From an uncultured Bryobacteraceae bacterium (GTDB lineage Bacteria > Acidobacteriota > Terriglobia > Bryobacterales > Bryobacteraceae): a DNA stretch of 64,000 nucleotides. Made by a program: the position numbers and the translations under genes. The stretch's first letter is position 1, and each line of letters opens with the position of its first letter. The DNA lies in the NCBI GenBank assembly GCA_938003835.1, contig CALKXJ010000002.1, forward strand, positions 295,634 through 359,633. The letters are read 5' to 3'. A model generated the notes under the pieces. The model saw only the letters and a list, made by a program, of their open reading frames with translations. It made no database searches and was not told the origin of the DNA. Of this stretch, positions 25,322 to 33,030 are shown in pieces.

Positions 25322-25816
25322 TCAAAAGCGCAAAGTGGCCTTCAAGCGGCGTGTGTCGGCAAGAAGCTCGAGCGCTTCGGCGGCGCCGCGCACCAGGATG
25401 TGCGCCTGCCGGAGCGCCTCGAGAGCGCAGCCTTCCCCGGTATCGACGGCAATCGCCAGACCGCCGCCCTCTTTGACGGCCTGGAGCATCATCCGGTCGT
25501 TATTGCCGTTGCCGAGCGCCACGACATGCCGCGCCACAAAATGATCCCGCAGATAGCGGGCCTTCTGGACGTCGTGGTCGGAACCTTCGAGCACGACGAC
25601 CTGAACCGGCAAGTGCGCGAGCTCCTGGCGCGCCGTGCCAAAGGTGTCGGAGGTGAGCACATGGATGTCGAGAAGGTCGCCGAGCTGCCTCAGGCGCTCC
25701 GGGACGCCCTCGGCGAGCCGGCCGCCGCAGGCGAGCGTGCCGGTGTAGTCGCTCAGCAGGACCGTGAGTTCGAGCGGACCGAAGCCCGGAATTTCGACGC
25801 GGATGCCCGGCTTCAC
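25322..25816 (-). CDS. Soluble HAD-fold hydrolase related to P-type ATPase P-domain
   Basis: A 164-residue HAD phosphatase-like protein. The nucleophile loop reads LSDYTGTLACGG (Asp 23) with Thr in place of the usual second Asp, as in the DKTGT loop of P-type ATPases. HVLTSDTFGTA (about 53) gives motif II (Thr/Ser) and ALGNGNNDRMMLQ (about 100-112) gives the acidic motif IV. It contains no membrane segments. Its ATG overlaps the stop of the esterase gene as ATGA, so it is translated with that exported protein. The substrate is not deducible. Confidence 0.83.
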   Translation of the reverse strand: MKPGIRVEIPGFGPLELTVLLSDYTGTLACGGRLAEGVPERLRQLGDLLDIHVLTSDTFGTARQELAHLPVQVVVLEGSDHDVQKARYLRDHFVARHVVALGNGNNDRMMLQAVKEGGGLAIAVDTGEGCALEALRQAHILVRGAAEALELLADTRRLKATLRF

Positions 25817-27594
25817 CGGACCGCCCTCTCTCGATCGCGGGGGGCCGCCAGGGCGGCGCGAGCGGCCTCGAGGCCACCGGCACGCTGGATGCCCGGCACG
25901 AAGAAATCCGCGAGGAACTCCTCATCCGTTCCCGTCAACGCGTTCCGATCCGCCTTGAGCTCGACGGCGACGGGCGCCACGGCGGCGGCGAACAGGCTCC
26001 AGAGAGCAGCCTTGCCGGTCGCAGCCAGTTCCGGCCGGCCCGGGGAGATCTTGCTCACATAGGCGAGCGCCGTGAGGATGTCCTGGGCGCGGCATTGATC
26101 GTCGGTGAGATTGAAGGTCAGGAAGTGGCGGTGCGAGCGGTCGCGCGGCGCGCGTGCGGCGCCGGTCTGGAAAGCGTCCAGGAAAAGCACGGGCCGGGCG
26201 GCGGCGACCAGCTTCCTCCCTTCCGGCGAATCCCGCCCCGCCTCGGCTCCGTCGGGATGAACGAAGACGACGGGCGCGCCCTTGCCCGGGAACCATAGCG
26301 CCGGGACGCGGTCACCCACTTCCGGCCGCGAAAGATAGATCCGGTTGCCTTCGCCCGGCATTGAAACGACCCCTTCGGGCCAGGAGATCTTCAACGCCTC
26401 TTCCAGCCGCTTGCGCGCATTTGGCGGGTCGTTGAGCTCCTCGTTTTGCCGCCGCGCCATCTGCTTCCAGGATTCAAATAGTTGCTCGTAATTCATCGCG
26501 TTGGCGGGCAGCGGCCGCGCGTGGAAGACCAGCAGATCCTGAAGCTTTTCCACCGGCACGTTCTCCTCGCGGATCTCGGCCGCATCACGGCGGCCGGCCA
26601 GGTGCCGGCCGAAGAAGCGGTAGACCGCCTCGCGGCTGTCGCGGTTGTAGTTGTGGGGTGCGTCAATGAGCACGGCCTCCACTTTGTCTTCGGCGCCATA
26701 GAGCGCGTAGATGTTCCGGATGGCGGGGTGCTCCTCCTCGAGGGTGTTGCGGGTCCAGTCCTGCGTCGAGGCGACCAGGATCATCGGCTTGGGCGCCATC
26801 ATGGCCGCGAACTCGACGTTGAATGTGCCGATGCGCAACCCGGGGGCGTTTTCGCAGGGGCAGCCGCCCTGCATGATGGCCGAAACCATCACCACCGGGG
26901 CGGAGACGCGGATGCGGTCATCGACGGCGGCCAGCAGGAAGGTCTGCGTGCCCCCGCCCGAAGCGCCCGTGACAGCGATGCGGTTCTTGTCGACCTCCGG
27001 AAGCGAGGTAAGGAAGTCGACCACCCGAATGGAGTTCCACAACTGGAGCCCGAGCGGCGAGAAGTTCCAAAGCTGCTCGGCCGGCCCGCCGAAGATATGG
27101 GGCGTCTGGATGGTGTCGTTATAGCCGACCATATCGTAGGAGAAGACGACGTAGCCCTGCCGGGCGAAGTTGGCGCTCAGGCGGTGGGATGAGCCGAGGG
27201 GCTGCTCCTCCAGGCGACCATAGTTCCAATGCCCGTGGGGCTTGGCGACCGCGGGAAACGGGCCCGTCTTGCCCAACGGGCGGTAGAGGTTCCCGCCGAG
27301 ATAAAAGCCAGGCCACGTCTCCAGATACACCTTCTCGATCGAGTAGCCGTCGCGTTCGAGCCGGCCGAAGATGTGCGGGCTCAGGGGCGTCCTCGGCGGC
27401 ATCGGCTCCAGACCGGCGGCGAAGAGGATCTGCCGGCGCAAGCGGGCCTTATGCGCCTCCCAGGCTTCCCGGCTGGGATAGGAACGGGCTTGGAAGTGCG
27501 TATCGGTATTCAGGATCCGCGTGTTGCGGGCATCCTCCGTCGGCACCTGGGCCGCGAGGCTGCAGGCAAGCACCACCGGGGCAAGAATCCGCAT
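25813..27594 (-). CDS. Exported alpha/beta hydrolase (acetyl xylan esterase/dienelactone hydrolase-like)
   Basis: A 593-residue secreted hydrolase. A short signal peptide (MRILAPVVLACSLAAQ) is followed by a 7TMR-type alpha/beta domain with GHWNYGR, the nucleophile elbow VTGASGGGTQTF (Ser, about 213), the acid residue region around VASTQDWTRN and a His in DAPHNYNRD (about 306). The family includes acetyl xylan and glucuronoyl esterases and is expanded in Acidobacteriota. The C-terminal third (about 330-593) is a second, degenerate hydrolase-like region. The ATG at 27594 is six bases from TATAGT with TTGCAG 17 bases further up, so the mRNA is probably leaderless. It is coupled to the HAD gene. 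Confidence 0.8.
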   Translation of the reverse strand: MRILAPVVLACSLAAQVPTEDARNTRILNTDTHFQARSYPSREAWEAHKARLRRQILFAAGLEPMPPRTPLSPHIFGRLERDGYSIEKVYLETWPGFYLGGNLYRPLGKTGPFPAVAKPHGHWNYGRLEEQPLGSSHRLSANFARQGYVVFSYDMVGYNDTIQTPHIFGGPAEQLWNFSPLGLQLWNSIRVVDFLTSLPEVDKNRIAVTGASGGGTQTFLLAAVDDRIRVSAPVVMVSAIMQGGCPCENAPGLRIGTFNVEFAAMMAPKPMILVASTQDWTRNTLEEEHPAIRNIYALYGAEDKVEAVLIDAPHNYNRDSREAVYRFFGRHLAGRRDAAEIREENVPVEKLQDLLVFHARPLPANAMNYEQLFESWKQMARRQNEELNDPPNARKRLEEALKISWPEGVVSMPGEGNRIYLSRPEVGDRVPALWFPGKGAPVVFVHPDGAEAGRDSPEGRKLVAAARPVLFLDAFQTGAARAPRDRSHRHFLTFNLTDDQCRAQDILTALAYVSKISPGRPELAATGKAALWSLFAAAVAPVAVELKADRNALTGTDEEFLADFFVPGIQRAGGLEAARAALAAPRDRERAVR

Positions 27595-27600
27595 GAACGC

Positions 27601-27629
27601 ACTATAGCGGGCGCCGGGACCCCCTGCAA
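27601..27629 (-). promoter_or_regulatory. Promoter of the esterase-HAD operon
   Basis: On the minus strand TTGCAG (27624-27629), 17 bases, TATAGT (27601-27606). The predicted transcription start falls on or next to the ATG at 27594. Confidence 0.5.
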
Positions 27630-27734
27630 GCGTCTCGAGGACGGCCGTAGAGGCGAATCGATCCACCGACACTAAGTTCGTAAGGGCCCTATTCAGTTTT
27701 GGCGCCAAGCGCCGATAGAGTGGGGAGAGAGCGC

Positions 27735-28034
27735 ATGGTGGATCCGACGCTGGATTCCGAGGCGGTGCTTCACCGGTTCAACCGGCTGATGCAGGAGTTG
27801 CTCGAAGGCTCCTTCCGGCGCAACGCGTTCCGGCCATGGGAGGTGGAGTTGCTGCTGGACATCGAGGCCTGCGATCTCGGCGGGGCGAACCGCCGGGAGA
27901 TCCTGCGCCGCTACCAGAAAGCGGTCCAGCGGCACATGGAGCGCGGCGGAACGGCGCCGCTAAAGCTGTCCGAGTACCTGTCACGGCTGCGGGCGCGCAG
28001 GGAGGGGCGCAAGCGAGCCCCGGCTCACCCCTGA
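27735..28034 (+). CDS. 99-residue hypothetical protein upstream of 6S RNA
   Basis: A small, helical, basic protein of unknown function. It reads MVDPTLDSEAVLHRFNRL, then NAFRPWEVELLLDIEACDL (about 33-51) and REILRRYQKAVQRHME (about 57-72), then a basic tail. The conserved-looking FRPWEVELLLDIE block suggests a real family, which I recall as an uncharacterised acidobacterial protein, without certainty. GGAGAG five bases before the ATG at 27735 fixes the start. TTGGCGCCAA, a perfect palindrome at 27709-27718, lies upstream. The 6S RNA promoter begins 16 bases after the stop. Confidence 0.65.
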   Translation: MVDPTLDSEAVLHRFNRLMQELLEGSFRRNAFRPWEVELLLDIEACDLGGANRREILRRYQKAVQRHMERGGTAPLKLSEYLSRLRARREGRKRAPAHP

Positions 28035-28049
28035 GGCGGGCCACCGGCG

Positions 28050-28078
28050 TGCACAGCCGCCCGCCCGTGCGGTATCAT
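28050..28078 (+). promoter_or_regulatory. Promoter of 6S RNA
   Basis: TGCACA (28050-28055), 17 bases, TATCAT (28073-28078). Transcription would begin at 28085, the first base of the terminal stem of the RNA. Confidence 0.6.
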
Positions 28079-28084
28079 CGACGA

Positions 28085-28285
28085 GGAGCGTGTCTGCGAG
28101 GCAGGTGTTGGACCTCGAAAAATTGATCCAACACTCACACAACTTAGGCTCGCTAAGGACTAAGCGTCGGTGAGCAGGCTCCAGCCGGAAGAAGGCATGG
28201 AGAAGCCTAAAGACGCTCTGCGGGCCGACCCCGTGGACAAAAGGGGGTCAATCTCTGAGGTCGGCACGGCTCAGTGGTACGCTCC
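28085..28285 (+). ncRNA. ssrS: 6S RNA
   Basis: Global regulator that binds the sigma70 RNA polymerase holoenzyme as a mimic of an open promoter. The hallmark apical segments GTCGGTGAGCAGG (28167-28179) and GGAGAAGCCTAAAGACGC (28199-28216) are nearly those of proteobacterial 6S (GGTGAGCA and GAGAAGCCT-AAA). GCGTC (28164-28168) pairs with GACGC (28212-28216). The terminal stem is GGAGCGTGTC (28085-28094) with GGTACGCTCC (28276-28285), with a second pairing block GAG/CTC inside. The 201-base length fits the family. It has its own promoter and precedes ymdB by 30 bases. No T-rich terminator is visible, so read-through into ymdB or processing is possible. Confidence 0.88.
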
Positions 28286-28315
28286 ATCCCTTTCCACGAG
28301 GAGCTCCACCCGCCC

Positions 28316-29107
28316 GTGACGAATCTGCTGTTCATCGGGGACATCTTCGCTTCCGTCGGCCGGCGCCTGGTGGCCGAACATCTCCAGCGCATCGTCTACG
28401 AAGAGGGCATCCACCTGGCTGTGGCGAATGCGGAGAACGCGGCGGGCGGCTTCGGCATCACCCCGTCGGTGGCCGAGGAGCTGTTCGCCACGGGCCTGGA
28501 CGTGCTCACCACGGGCAACCACATCTGGGACAAGAAGGAGATCTACGAGTACCTCAATACGCAGCCGCGCCTGCTGCGGCCGGCCAATTATCCCGATGAC
28601 GTTCCCGGCCGAGGCTGCTACATCGCACGCGGGCGCAACGGAGTCTCCTGCGCGGTGATCAACCTCCAGGGGCGCACCTACATGCCCAACACCGACTGCC
28701 CGTTCCGCAAGGCCGACCGGATCCTGGAGTCGCTCCGTCCCGACGTGAAGGTGCGCCTGGTGGATTTTCATGCCGAGGTCACCAGCGAGAAGCTGGCCAT
28801 GGGCTGGTATCTGAACGGCAAGGTGAGCGCGGTGTTCGGCACGCACACGCACGTGCCGACGGCCGATACGCGGATCCTCGACGGCGGCACGGCCTATCAG
28901 ACCGACGTGGGAATGACCGGCCCCTACGACTCGGTGATCGGCGTCCGGACTGAGCCGGTGCTGCGACGCTTCCTGAGCGCGCTGCCGGTGCGTATGGAGG
29001 CCGCCAAGCGGAATCCCCAGATGCACGCGGTGATCGTGAGCGTCGACGAGACCACGGGCAGGGCCACCGCGGTCAAGCGTTTCGTCCTGGCGGGAAGCTC
29101 CGACTAG
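28316..29107 (+). CDS. ymdB: YmdB-family metallophosphoesterase
   Basis: TIGR00282-type calcineurin-fold phosphodiesterase, known in Bacillus to hydrolyse 2',3'-cyclic nucleotides and to influence biofilm decisions. The 263 residues show the metal motifs FIGDIFASVGR (Asp 8), NAENAAGGFG (Asn, about 39-40), TTGNHIWDKKE (about 66), VDFHAEVTSEK (His, about 151) and FGTHTHVPTAD (His-x-His, about 179). GTG 28316 is the start nearest the conserved N-terminus; GGAG lies 13 bases upstream. It is directly downstream of 6S RNA; ribonuclease Y, its usual partner elsewhere, is not here. Confidence 0.9.
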   Translation: MTNLLFIGDIFASVGRRLVAEHLQRIVYEEGIHLAVANAENAAGGFGITPSVAEELFATGLDVLTTGNHIWDKKEIYEYLNTQPRLLRPANYPDDVPGRGCYIARGRNGVSCAVINLQGRTYMPNTDCPFRKADRILESLRPDVKVRLVDFHAEVTSEKLAMGWYLNGKVSAVFGTHTHVPTADTRILDGGTAYQTDVGMTGPYDSVIGVRTEPVLRRFLSALPVRMEAAKRNPQMHAVIVSVDETTGRATAVKRFVLAGSSD

Positions 29108-29154
29108 CCGCCCGCAGGCGGCGGTACAATGGCATCTCAGCCGCGGAGCCGGAC

Positions 29155-29496
29155 ATGCGCACCTGGGTGATCAACTGGCTGCTCAGCACGCTCAGCCTGC
29201 TGGTGGCCGCCTGGATCGTTCCCGGCATTCAGGTTCGTGGGGCTCTCGCCGCGCTCGCGGCCGGCGCGCTGATCGGCTTTCTCAATGCCACGCTCGGTCT
29301 GGTGCTCAAGATCCTCACCCTGCCGCTGACGATCGTCACGCTGGGGCTGTTTCTCCTGGTGGTGAACGCGCTGATGTTCTGGCTGGCGGCGGCGATCGTC
29401 CCCGGCTTCTCGGTGCGCGGTTTCTGGTCCGCCTTTCTCGGTGCGCTCCTGATGAGCCTCGCCGGCATCCTGCTGCGGCGGCTTGTGGTAGCGTGA
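29155..29496 (+). CDS. Phage holin-4-like (YvlD family) membrane protein
   Basis: A 113-residue four-helix inner-membrane protein: VINWLLSTLSLLVAAWIVPGI, ALAALAAGALIGFLNATLG, LTLPLTIVTLGLFLLVVNALMFWLAAAIVPG and WSAFLGALLMSLAGILLRR (stated by their first residues; each spans about 18-22). The Asn-Ala-x-x-G and NALMFWLAA blocks are typical of the PF04020 family, found as single genes in most bacteria and of unknown function. TACAAT at about 29128 is a plausible -10, and CGGAG precedes the ATG. Confidence 0.85.
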   Translation: MRTWVINWLLSTLSLLVAAWIVPGIQVRGALAALAAGALIGFLNATLGLVLKILTLPLTIVTLGLFLLVVNALMFWLAAAIVPGFSVRGFWSAFLGALLMSLAGILLRRLVVA

Positions 29497-29530
29497 AGGG
29501 AGCGCCCCGGCGCCCGAGGAGCAGCAACCC

Positions 29531-30781
29531 ATGAAAAGACCTTTCTATGGCTGGTGGATCGTCGCCGGTTGCTTCGTCACCTTTGGACTCTCAACCGGGT
29601 TTCCGTACTACAACATCGCCTTCTTCTTCGACTATTTCCGCGACGACCACGGCTGGCCGATCAGCTTCGTCACACTGGGCGCGCCGGTAGCGGTGCTTCT
29701 GACGCTGTGGGCCGGGCCGGTGATTGTGCCTCGCGTCAGCCCGCGCGTATTGATCATCGTCGGAACCGGGCTGACCTTCATCGCTTTCCAGTGGTTCGCC
29801 CGGCTGAGCGGCGCCGCCTGGGAGTATTACGTCGTCTGGTGCGTTTACATGACCGGGTACTTCCTCTCGGGGCCGATCCCGCATCAGGTGCTCATTTCCA
29901 ACTGGTTCAAGGAGAAGCGGGGGCGCGCCATGGGGATCACCTATGTCGGCGTGGCGGTGATCGGCTCGATCGGCAACAAGCTGGGACCGTACCTGGCCTC
30001 GCGCATGCCCTACGAGCGGGCGCTCGAGTACATGAGCTTCCTGCTGTTGCTCGCCTGGCCGATCGCCATCTTCGTGCTACGCACCAAGCCGCAAGACATC
30101 GGCCAGCTTCCCGACGGCAAGCACGATCCGGCGGAGATCGCCGCGCCGGCGGTGCTCGAGCCGCCGAAGACGTTCGGCTATCTGGCGCGGCGGGCGCCCT
30201 TCTGGCTCCTGCTGGTGGGCAGCGCCGCCTCGATCGGCTCGATCGCGGCGGTGAACTTCCACATGAAGTTCGTCTTCGAATCGCAGGGGTTCGTCGATCA
30301 GGCGGCGCGGGACCGCATCTGGGGCACGGCCTCGTTCTGGGTGCTCTGGTCGAGCATCGCCGGTCGGCTGCTGGCGGGCTACCTGGCGGACAAGCTGCCG
30401 CGGAAATACGTCATGCTGGCGACCTACCTGGTAGTCGCCTTCTCCATCCCCACGCTGTTTCTGGTGACGCCCGAGCATATCGGCTTCGTCTACCTGTTCG
30501 CGCTGATCTTCGGCTTCGCCATGGGCGCCGACTACATGCTCATCCCGCTGATGGCGGCCGACCAGTTCGGGCTCTCCACGCTGGCGCGCGCCATGTCGGC
30601 CATCCTGCCCACGGACACGGTGGCGCAGTTCTGGTTTCCGAACTTCGTTGCGCGGCTGCGCGACTTTCTGGGAGGCGACTATCACGCCGCGATGATGGCG
30701 GTCTTCGGCACGGCCTTTCTCGGGGCAGTCGCGATCGCCCTGCTGCCGCGTCACCCCCGGGACGCCAAGGGGCCGGCCTGA
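29531..30781 (+). CDS. Major facilitator superfamily transporter
   Basis: A 416-residue transporter with about 12 hydrophobic segments beginning YGWWIVAGCFVTFGLST. The loop 2-3 region and the FKEKRGRAMGITYVG segment (about 134) are typical of the OFA/monocarboxylate-like MFS group. The central loop carries KPQDIGQLPDG. It probably moves a carboxylate or sugar acid by ion symport, but direction and substrate are not certain. GAGGAG precedes the ATG at 29531. The gene stands alone after the holin-like gene and is followed by a strong hairpin. Confidence 0.88.
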   Translation: MKRPFYGWWIVAGCFVTFGLSTGFPYYNIAFFFDYFRDDHGWPISFVTLGAPVAVLLTLWAGPVIVPRVSPRVLIIVGTGLTFIAFQWFARLSGAAWEYYVVWCVYMTGYFLSGPIPHQVLISNWFKEKRGRAMGITYVGVAVIGSIGNKLGPYLASRMPYERALEYMSFLLLLAWPIAIFVLRTKPQDIGQLPDGKHDPAEIAAPAVLEPPKTFGYLARRAPFWLLLVGSAASIGSIAAVNFHMKFVFESQGFVDQAARDRIWGTASFWVLWSSIAGRLLAGYLADKLPRKYVMLATYLVVAFSIPTLFLVTPEHIGFVYLFALIFGFAMGADYMLIPLMAADQFGLSTLARAMSAILPTDTVAQFWFPNFVARLRDFLGGDYHAAMMAVFGTAFLGAVAIALLPRHPRDAKGPA

Positions 30782-30865
30782 TTGGAGGGTCCGCTTCGCC
30801 TTCGTACGCCCGCCCAGTCTGAGGCAGAGTGCACGAGGAGACTCAGCCCGGGACCACCTAGAGCA

Positions 30866-30906
30866 AGTCTCGGTTGCTCGGCAATCGGCTGAGCCAAGCC
30901 GAGACT
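30866..30906 (+). terminator. Long hairpin downstream of the MFS gene
   Basis: Outer arms AGTCTCGG (30866-30873) and CCGAGACT (30899-30906) pair perfectly; TTG/CAA and CTC/GAG continue the stem past single-base bulges. It is followed by GTTT only, so it is a moderate terminator at best. The rest of the 172-base gap to the HEPN gene holds no gene. Confidence 0.45.
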
Positions 30907-30953
30907 GTTTCGCGGGCAAGTAGCTGGGCCTCCCGCGCTTCCTCTGCGCTGGG

Positions 30954-31274
30954 CTACTCCGGTTCACCGGGGTGACGATAGTTCCACGCGTACGACGTGA
31001 GGGGCATGACACGCTCCACGAAATCGCGCAGATCAGGGTCGACTTCACAGCAAATCCGACCCAACAGCCGGAGATCGTGCGTCTTGGTAAACCCGCGTTG
31101 GTGCCATGTGAGAAACCTTTTCATGGCCTTCTCCGCGGCTTGCTGGCAGTGAAAGACCACATCCTCCAACACGGGTGGGGCGGCCGCAAAAGCCACCTCT
31201 GCGCTTCTTAGATCAAAGGCCGCTTTGCGAAACCAGGCTTTCGTGTCCGCAACCAGAACGGGATCATGCCGCAT
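30954..31274 (-). CDS. HEPN-domain toxin of a HEPN/MNT pair
   Basis: A 106-residue all-helical HEPN protein (PF05168-like), the ribonuclease or effector of type VII toxin-antitoxin modules. FHCQQAAEKAMKRFLTWH (about 41-58) is the family's core block, followed by RGFTKTHDL; both contain R-x4/5-H arrangements (RFLTWH and RGFTKTH). The C-terminus AWNYRHPGEPE matches the family's end. The start at 31274 lies inside the end of the MNT gene (11-base overlap), as in other modules. Without its partner the protein would be expected to slow growth, an inference from the family. Confidence 0.82.
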   Translation of the reverse strand: MRHDPVLVADTKAWFRKAAFDLRSAEVAFAAAPPVLEDVVFHCQQAAEKAMKRFLTWHQRGFTKTHDLRLLGRICCEVDPDLRDFVERVMPLTSYAWNYRHPGEPE

Positions 31275-31593
31275 ACAGAAGCTTGCCCTCACGCACGTTC
31301 GTCGAGGGGAAGGAGACGCGCAGGTGCAGGCGCTTGTCAAATTTGCTGCGCGTGCAGACCACGACGTCGATCGGAACTCTCAGATCGGCGAGAGCCCGGT
31401 AAATGGCCGGAGCGGAGGGAACCTGCGGGGGCACGTCGTCCGGAACGACGACCATGAAGTCTAGATCGCTGTCCGGGCCGGCGTCCCCCCGGGCCGCCGA
31501 GCCAAAGAAGTAGATGCGGTCGGGATTGTAAAAAGCGACCAGCCGCCGGATGATTTCACCGAGTACGGGATCGTTCCTCGACGGGAGATTCAC
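31264..31593 (-). CDS. MNT-type nucleotidyltransferase antitoxin
   Basis: A 109-residue minimal nucleotidyltransferase. FFGSAARGDAGPDSDLDFMV (about 28-48) contains the exact GS-x10-D-x-D active site, and PIDVVVCTRSKF (about 74) carries the third acidic residue. In characterised pairs MntA AMPylates the HEPN toxin to silence it. The GTG start has GGAAGG close upstream. Upstream (on the minus strand) it follows the enolase-superfamily gene's opposite orientation neighbour without a visible promoter. The order antitoxin then toxin with overlapping frames is typical. Confidence 0.83.
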   Translation of the reverse strand: MNLPSRNDPVLGEIIRRLVAFYNPDRIYFFGSAARGDAGPDSDLDFMVVVPDDVPPQVPSAPAIYRALADLRVPIDVVVCTRSKFDKRLHLRVSFPSTNVREGKLLYAA

Positions 31594-31721
31594 CGCCTTC
31601 CGTTTGCCACAGGACGCATTCAGAGTCGCGCCTCTTGAATCCGAAGCGCGAGTTTGTGGCGGCGAAGGGCGCGCGTGCCGGGCGTTTCAACATGCCCCCA
31701 ACAGGGGGATCCGCCGACCTC

Positions 31722-32966
31722 TCACCCCCACCAGGTCTCGCCCGGCGCCAGGTGGGCCTTGACGACGTCAGGGTTGAGCTCGATGCCGAGGCCGGGCTTG
31801 TCCGGGACCTCGATGAATCCGTTCTTCACCACGAGGCCTTCGTGCAGGATGACGTCGTCCATCCAGTCCCGGCGGCCGATAACGGTCTCGCAGGCGATGT
31901 AGTCGCGAATCGAGGCGGCCCATTGCACGGTGGCCATCGTGTTAACGACGCTCCCGGTGTTGTGATTGGCCATGGGCAGATAGAAGAAATCCGCCAGAGC
32001 GGCCATCTTCTTGTTCTCGAGGAAGCCGCCGGAGTTGCGCAGATCCGGATGCAGGATGTCGCAGCCGTGGTTGATGACGAACGGCAGCGCGTCGTTGGCC
32101 CTCATCCAGTTCTCGCCCGTAGTGATCGGCACGGCCGAGGCAGCCGTGAGCCGCCGCCAGCTTTCCGAGTAAGCCACCGGCATGGGATCTTCGAGCCAGA
32201 GCGGACGGATCGGCTCGACGGCGCGCGCCAGCTCGATCGCCGTGCGCAGGTCGTACTCCCAATGGCAGTGGACCATGATGTCGTGATCCCAGCCGATCGC
32301 CTCCCGGCAGTTCTCAAAGCCCTGGCGGATGTTGCGCAGCTCCTGGCTCGAAAGCACGCGATTGGCGAGATCGCGGCCGGCATCCCGGGCGGGATCGGTG
32401 CGCGGGAAGCCGAACTTGTGCGCGGTGAAGCCGCTCGGGTTCTCTCGCACACGCGCGGCCCAGTCGCGGCAGGAGGCCTTGTCCAGCATGTTCTTGGGAG
32501 CCGCGTGGTCGTAGACGCGGACCTTGTCGCGGAAGCGTCCGCCCAAAAGCGTCGAGGCCGGCACGCCCAGGATCTTGCCCGCCAGATCCCAGAGCGCCAT
32601 CTCGATGCCGCTCACGGCGCGCATCAGCGCGTGCGCCGAGCCGTCGGTGCGCGTGCCCAGGCCGATGTAGATCTTCTCGATCTCGAGCGGATCCTGCCCG
32701 ATGAGCTGCGGCCGCAGGGCGAGCACCTGCTCTTTGACGCCGACGCCCGGGCTGCCGTAAGCCTCGCCAATGCCGGCCAGTCCGGCGTCGCTTTCCACTT
32801 TGATCAGCGTGTAGGTCCGCGGCCCCTGGAGCATCATCACTTTGAGGTCGCGGATTTTCACCTTGCCTCGCTCGGGCGCCGCCAGAAGATGGTACCGTGT
32901 GAGGAAGGAAGTCCCGGACGTCGCCGCCAGCGTCCGAAGGAATGTGCGTCGGCTCTGGGTTTTCAT
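31722..32966 (-). CDS. Tat-tagged enolase-superfamily sugar-acid enzyme (3)
   Basis: A 414-residue MR/MLE family member. The Tat signal reads QSRRTFLRTLAATSG (residues 4-18). Recognisable segments are SGIEMALWDLAGK (capping to barrel), the Lys-containing FTAHKFG (about 195), MVHCHWEYD (ligand Asp/His, about 248), LWLEDPMPV (Glu, about 273), TTGENWMR (Glu, about 300) and HPDLRNSGG with a His in PMANHNTG (about 349). The ATG at 32966 faces the FAH-family gene across 64 bases. That pairing suggests dehydration of a sugar acid followed by hydrolysis or further dehydration of a ketodeoxy acid. The substrate is open. Confidence 0.85.
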   Translation of the reverse strand: MKTQSRRTFLRTLAATSGTSFLTRYHLLAAPERGKVKIRDLKVMMLQGPRTYTLIKVESDAGLAGIGEAYGSPGVGVKEQVLALRPQLIGQDPLEIEKIYIGLGTRTDGSAHALMRAVSGIEMALWDLAGKILGVPASTLLGGRFRDKVRVYDHAAPKNMLDKASCRDWAARVRENPSGFTAHKFGFPRTDPARDAGRDLANRVLSSQELRNIRQGFENCREAIGWDHDIMVHCHWEYDLRTAIELARAVEPIRPLWLEDPMPVAYSESWRRLTAASAVPITTGENWMRANDALPFVINHGCDILHPDLRNSGGFLENKKMAALADFFYLPMANHNTGSVVNTMATVQWAASIRDYIACETVIGRRDWMDDVILHEGLVVKNGFIEVPDKPGLGIELNPDVVKAHLAPGETWWG

Positions 32967-33030
32967 CGCTGGAGTCCCCACGCGATCATACTGGAATTCA
33001 TCGAAAAGGTCCAACAGGTGGAGGTTGCCG

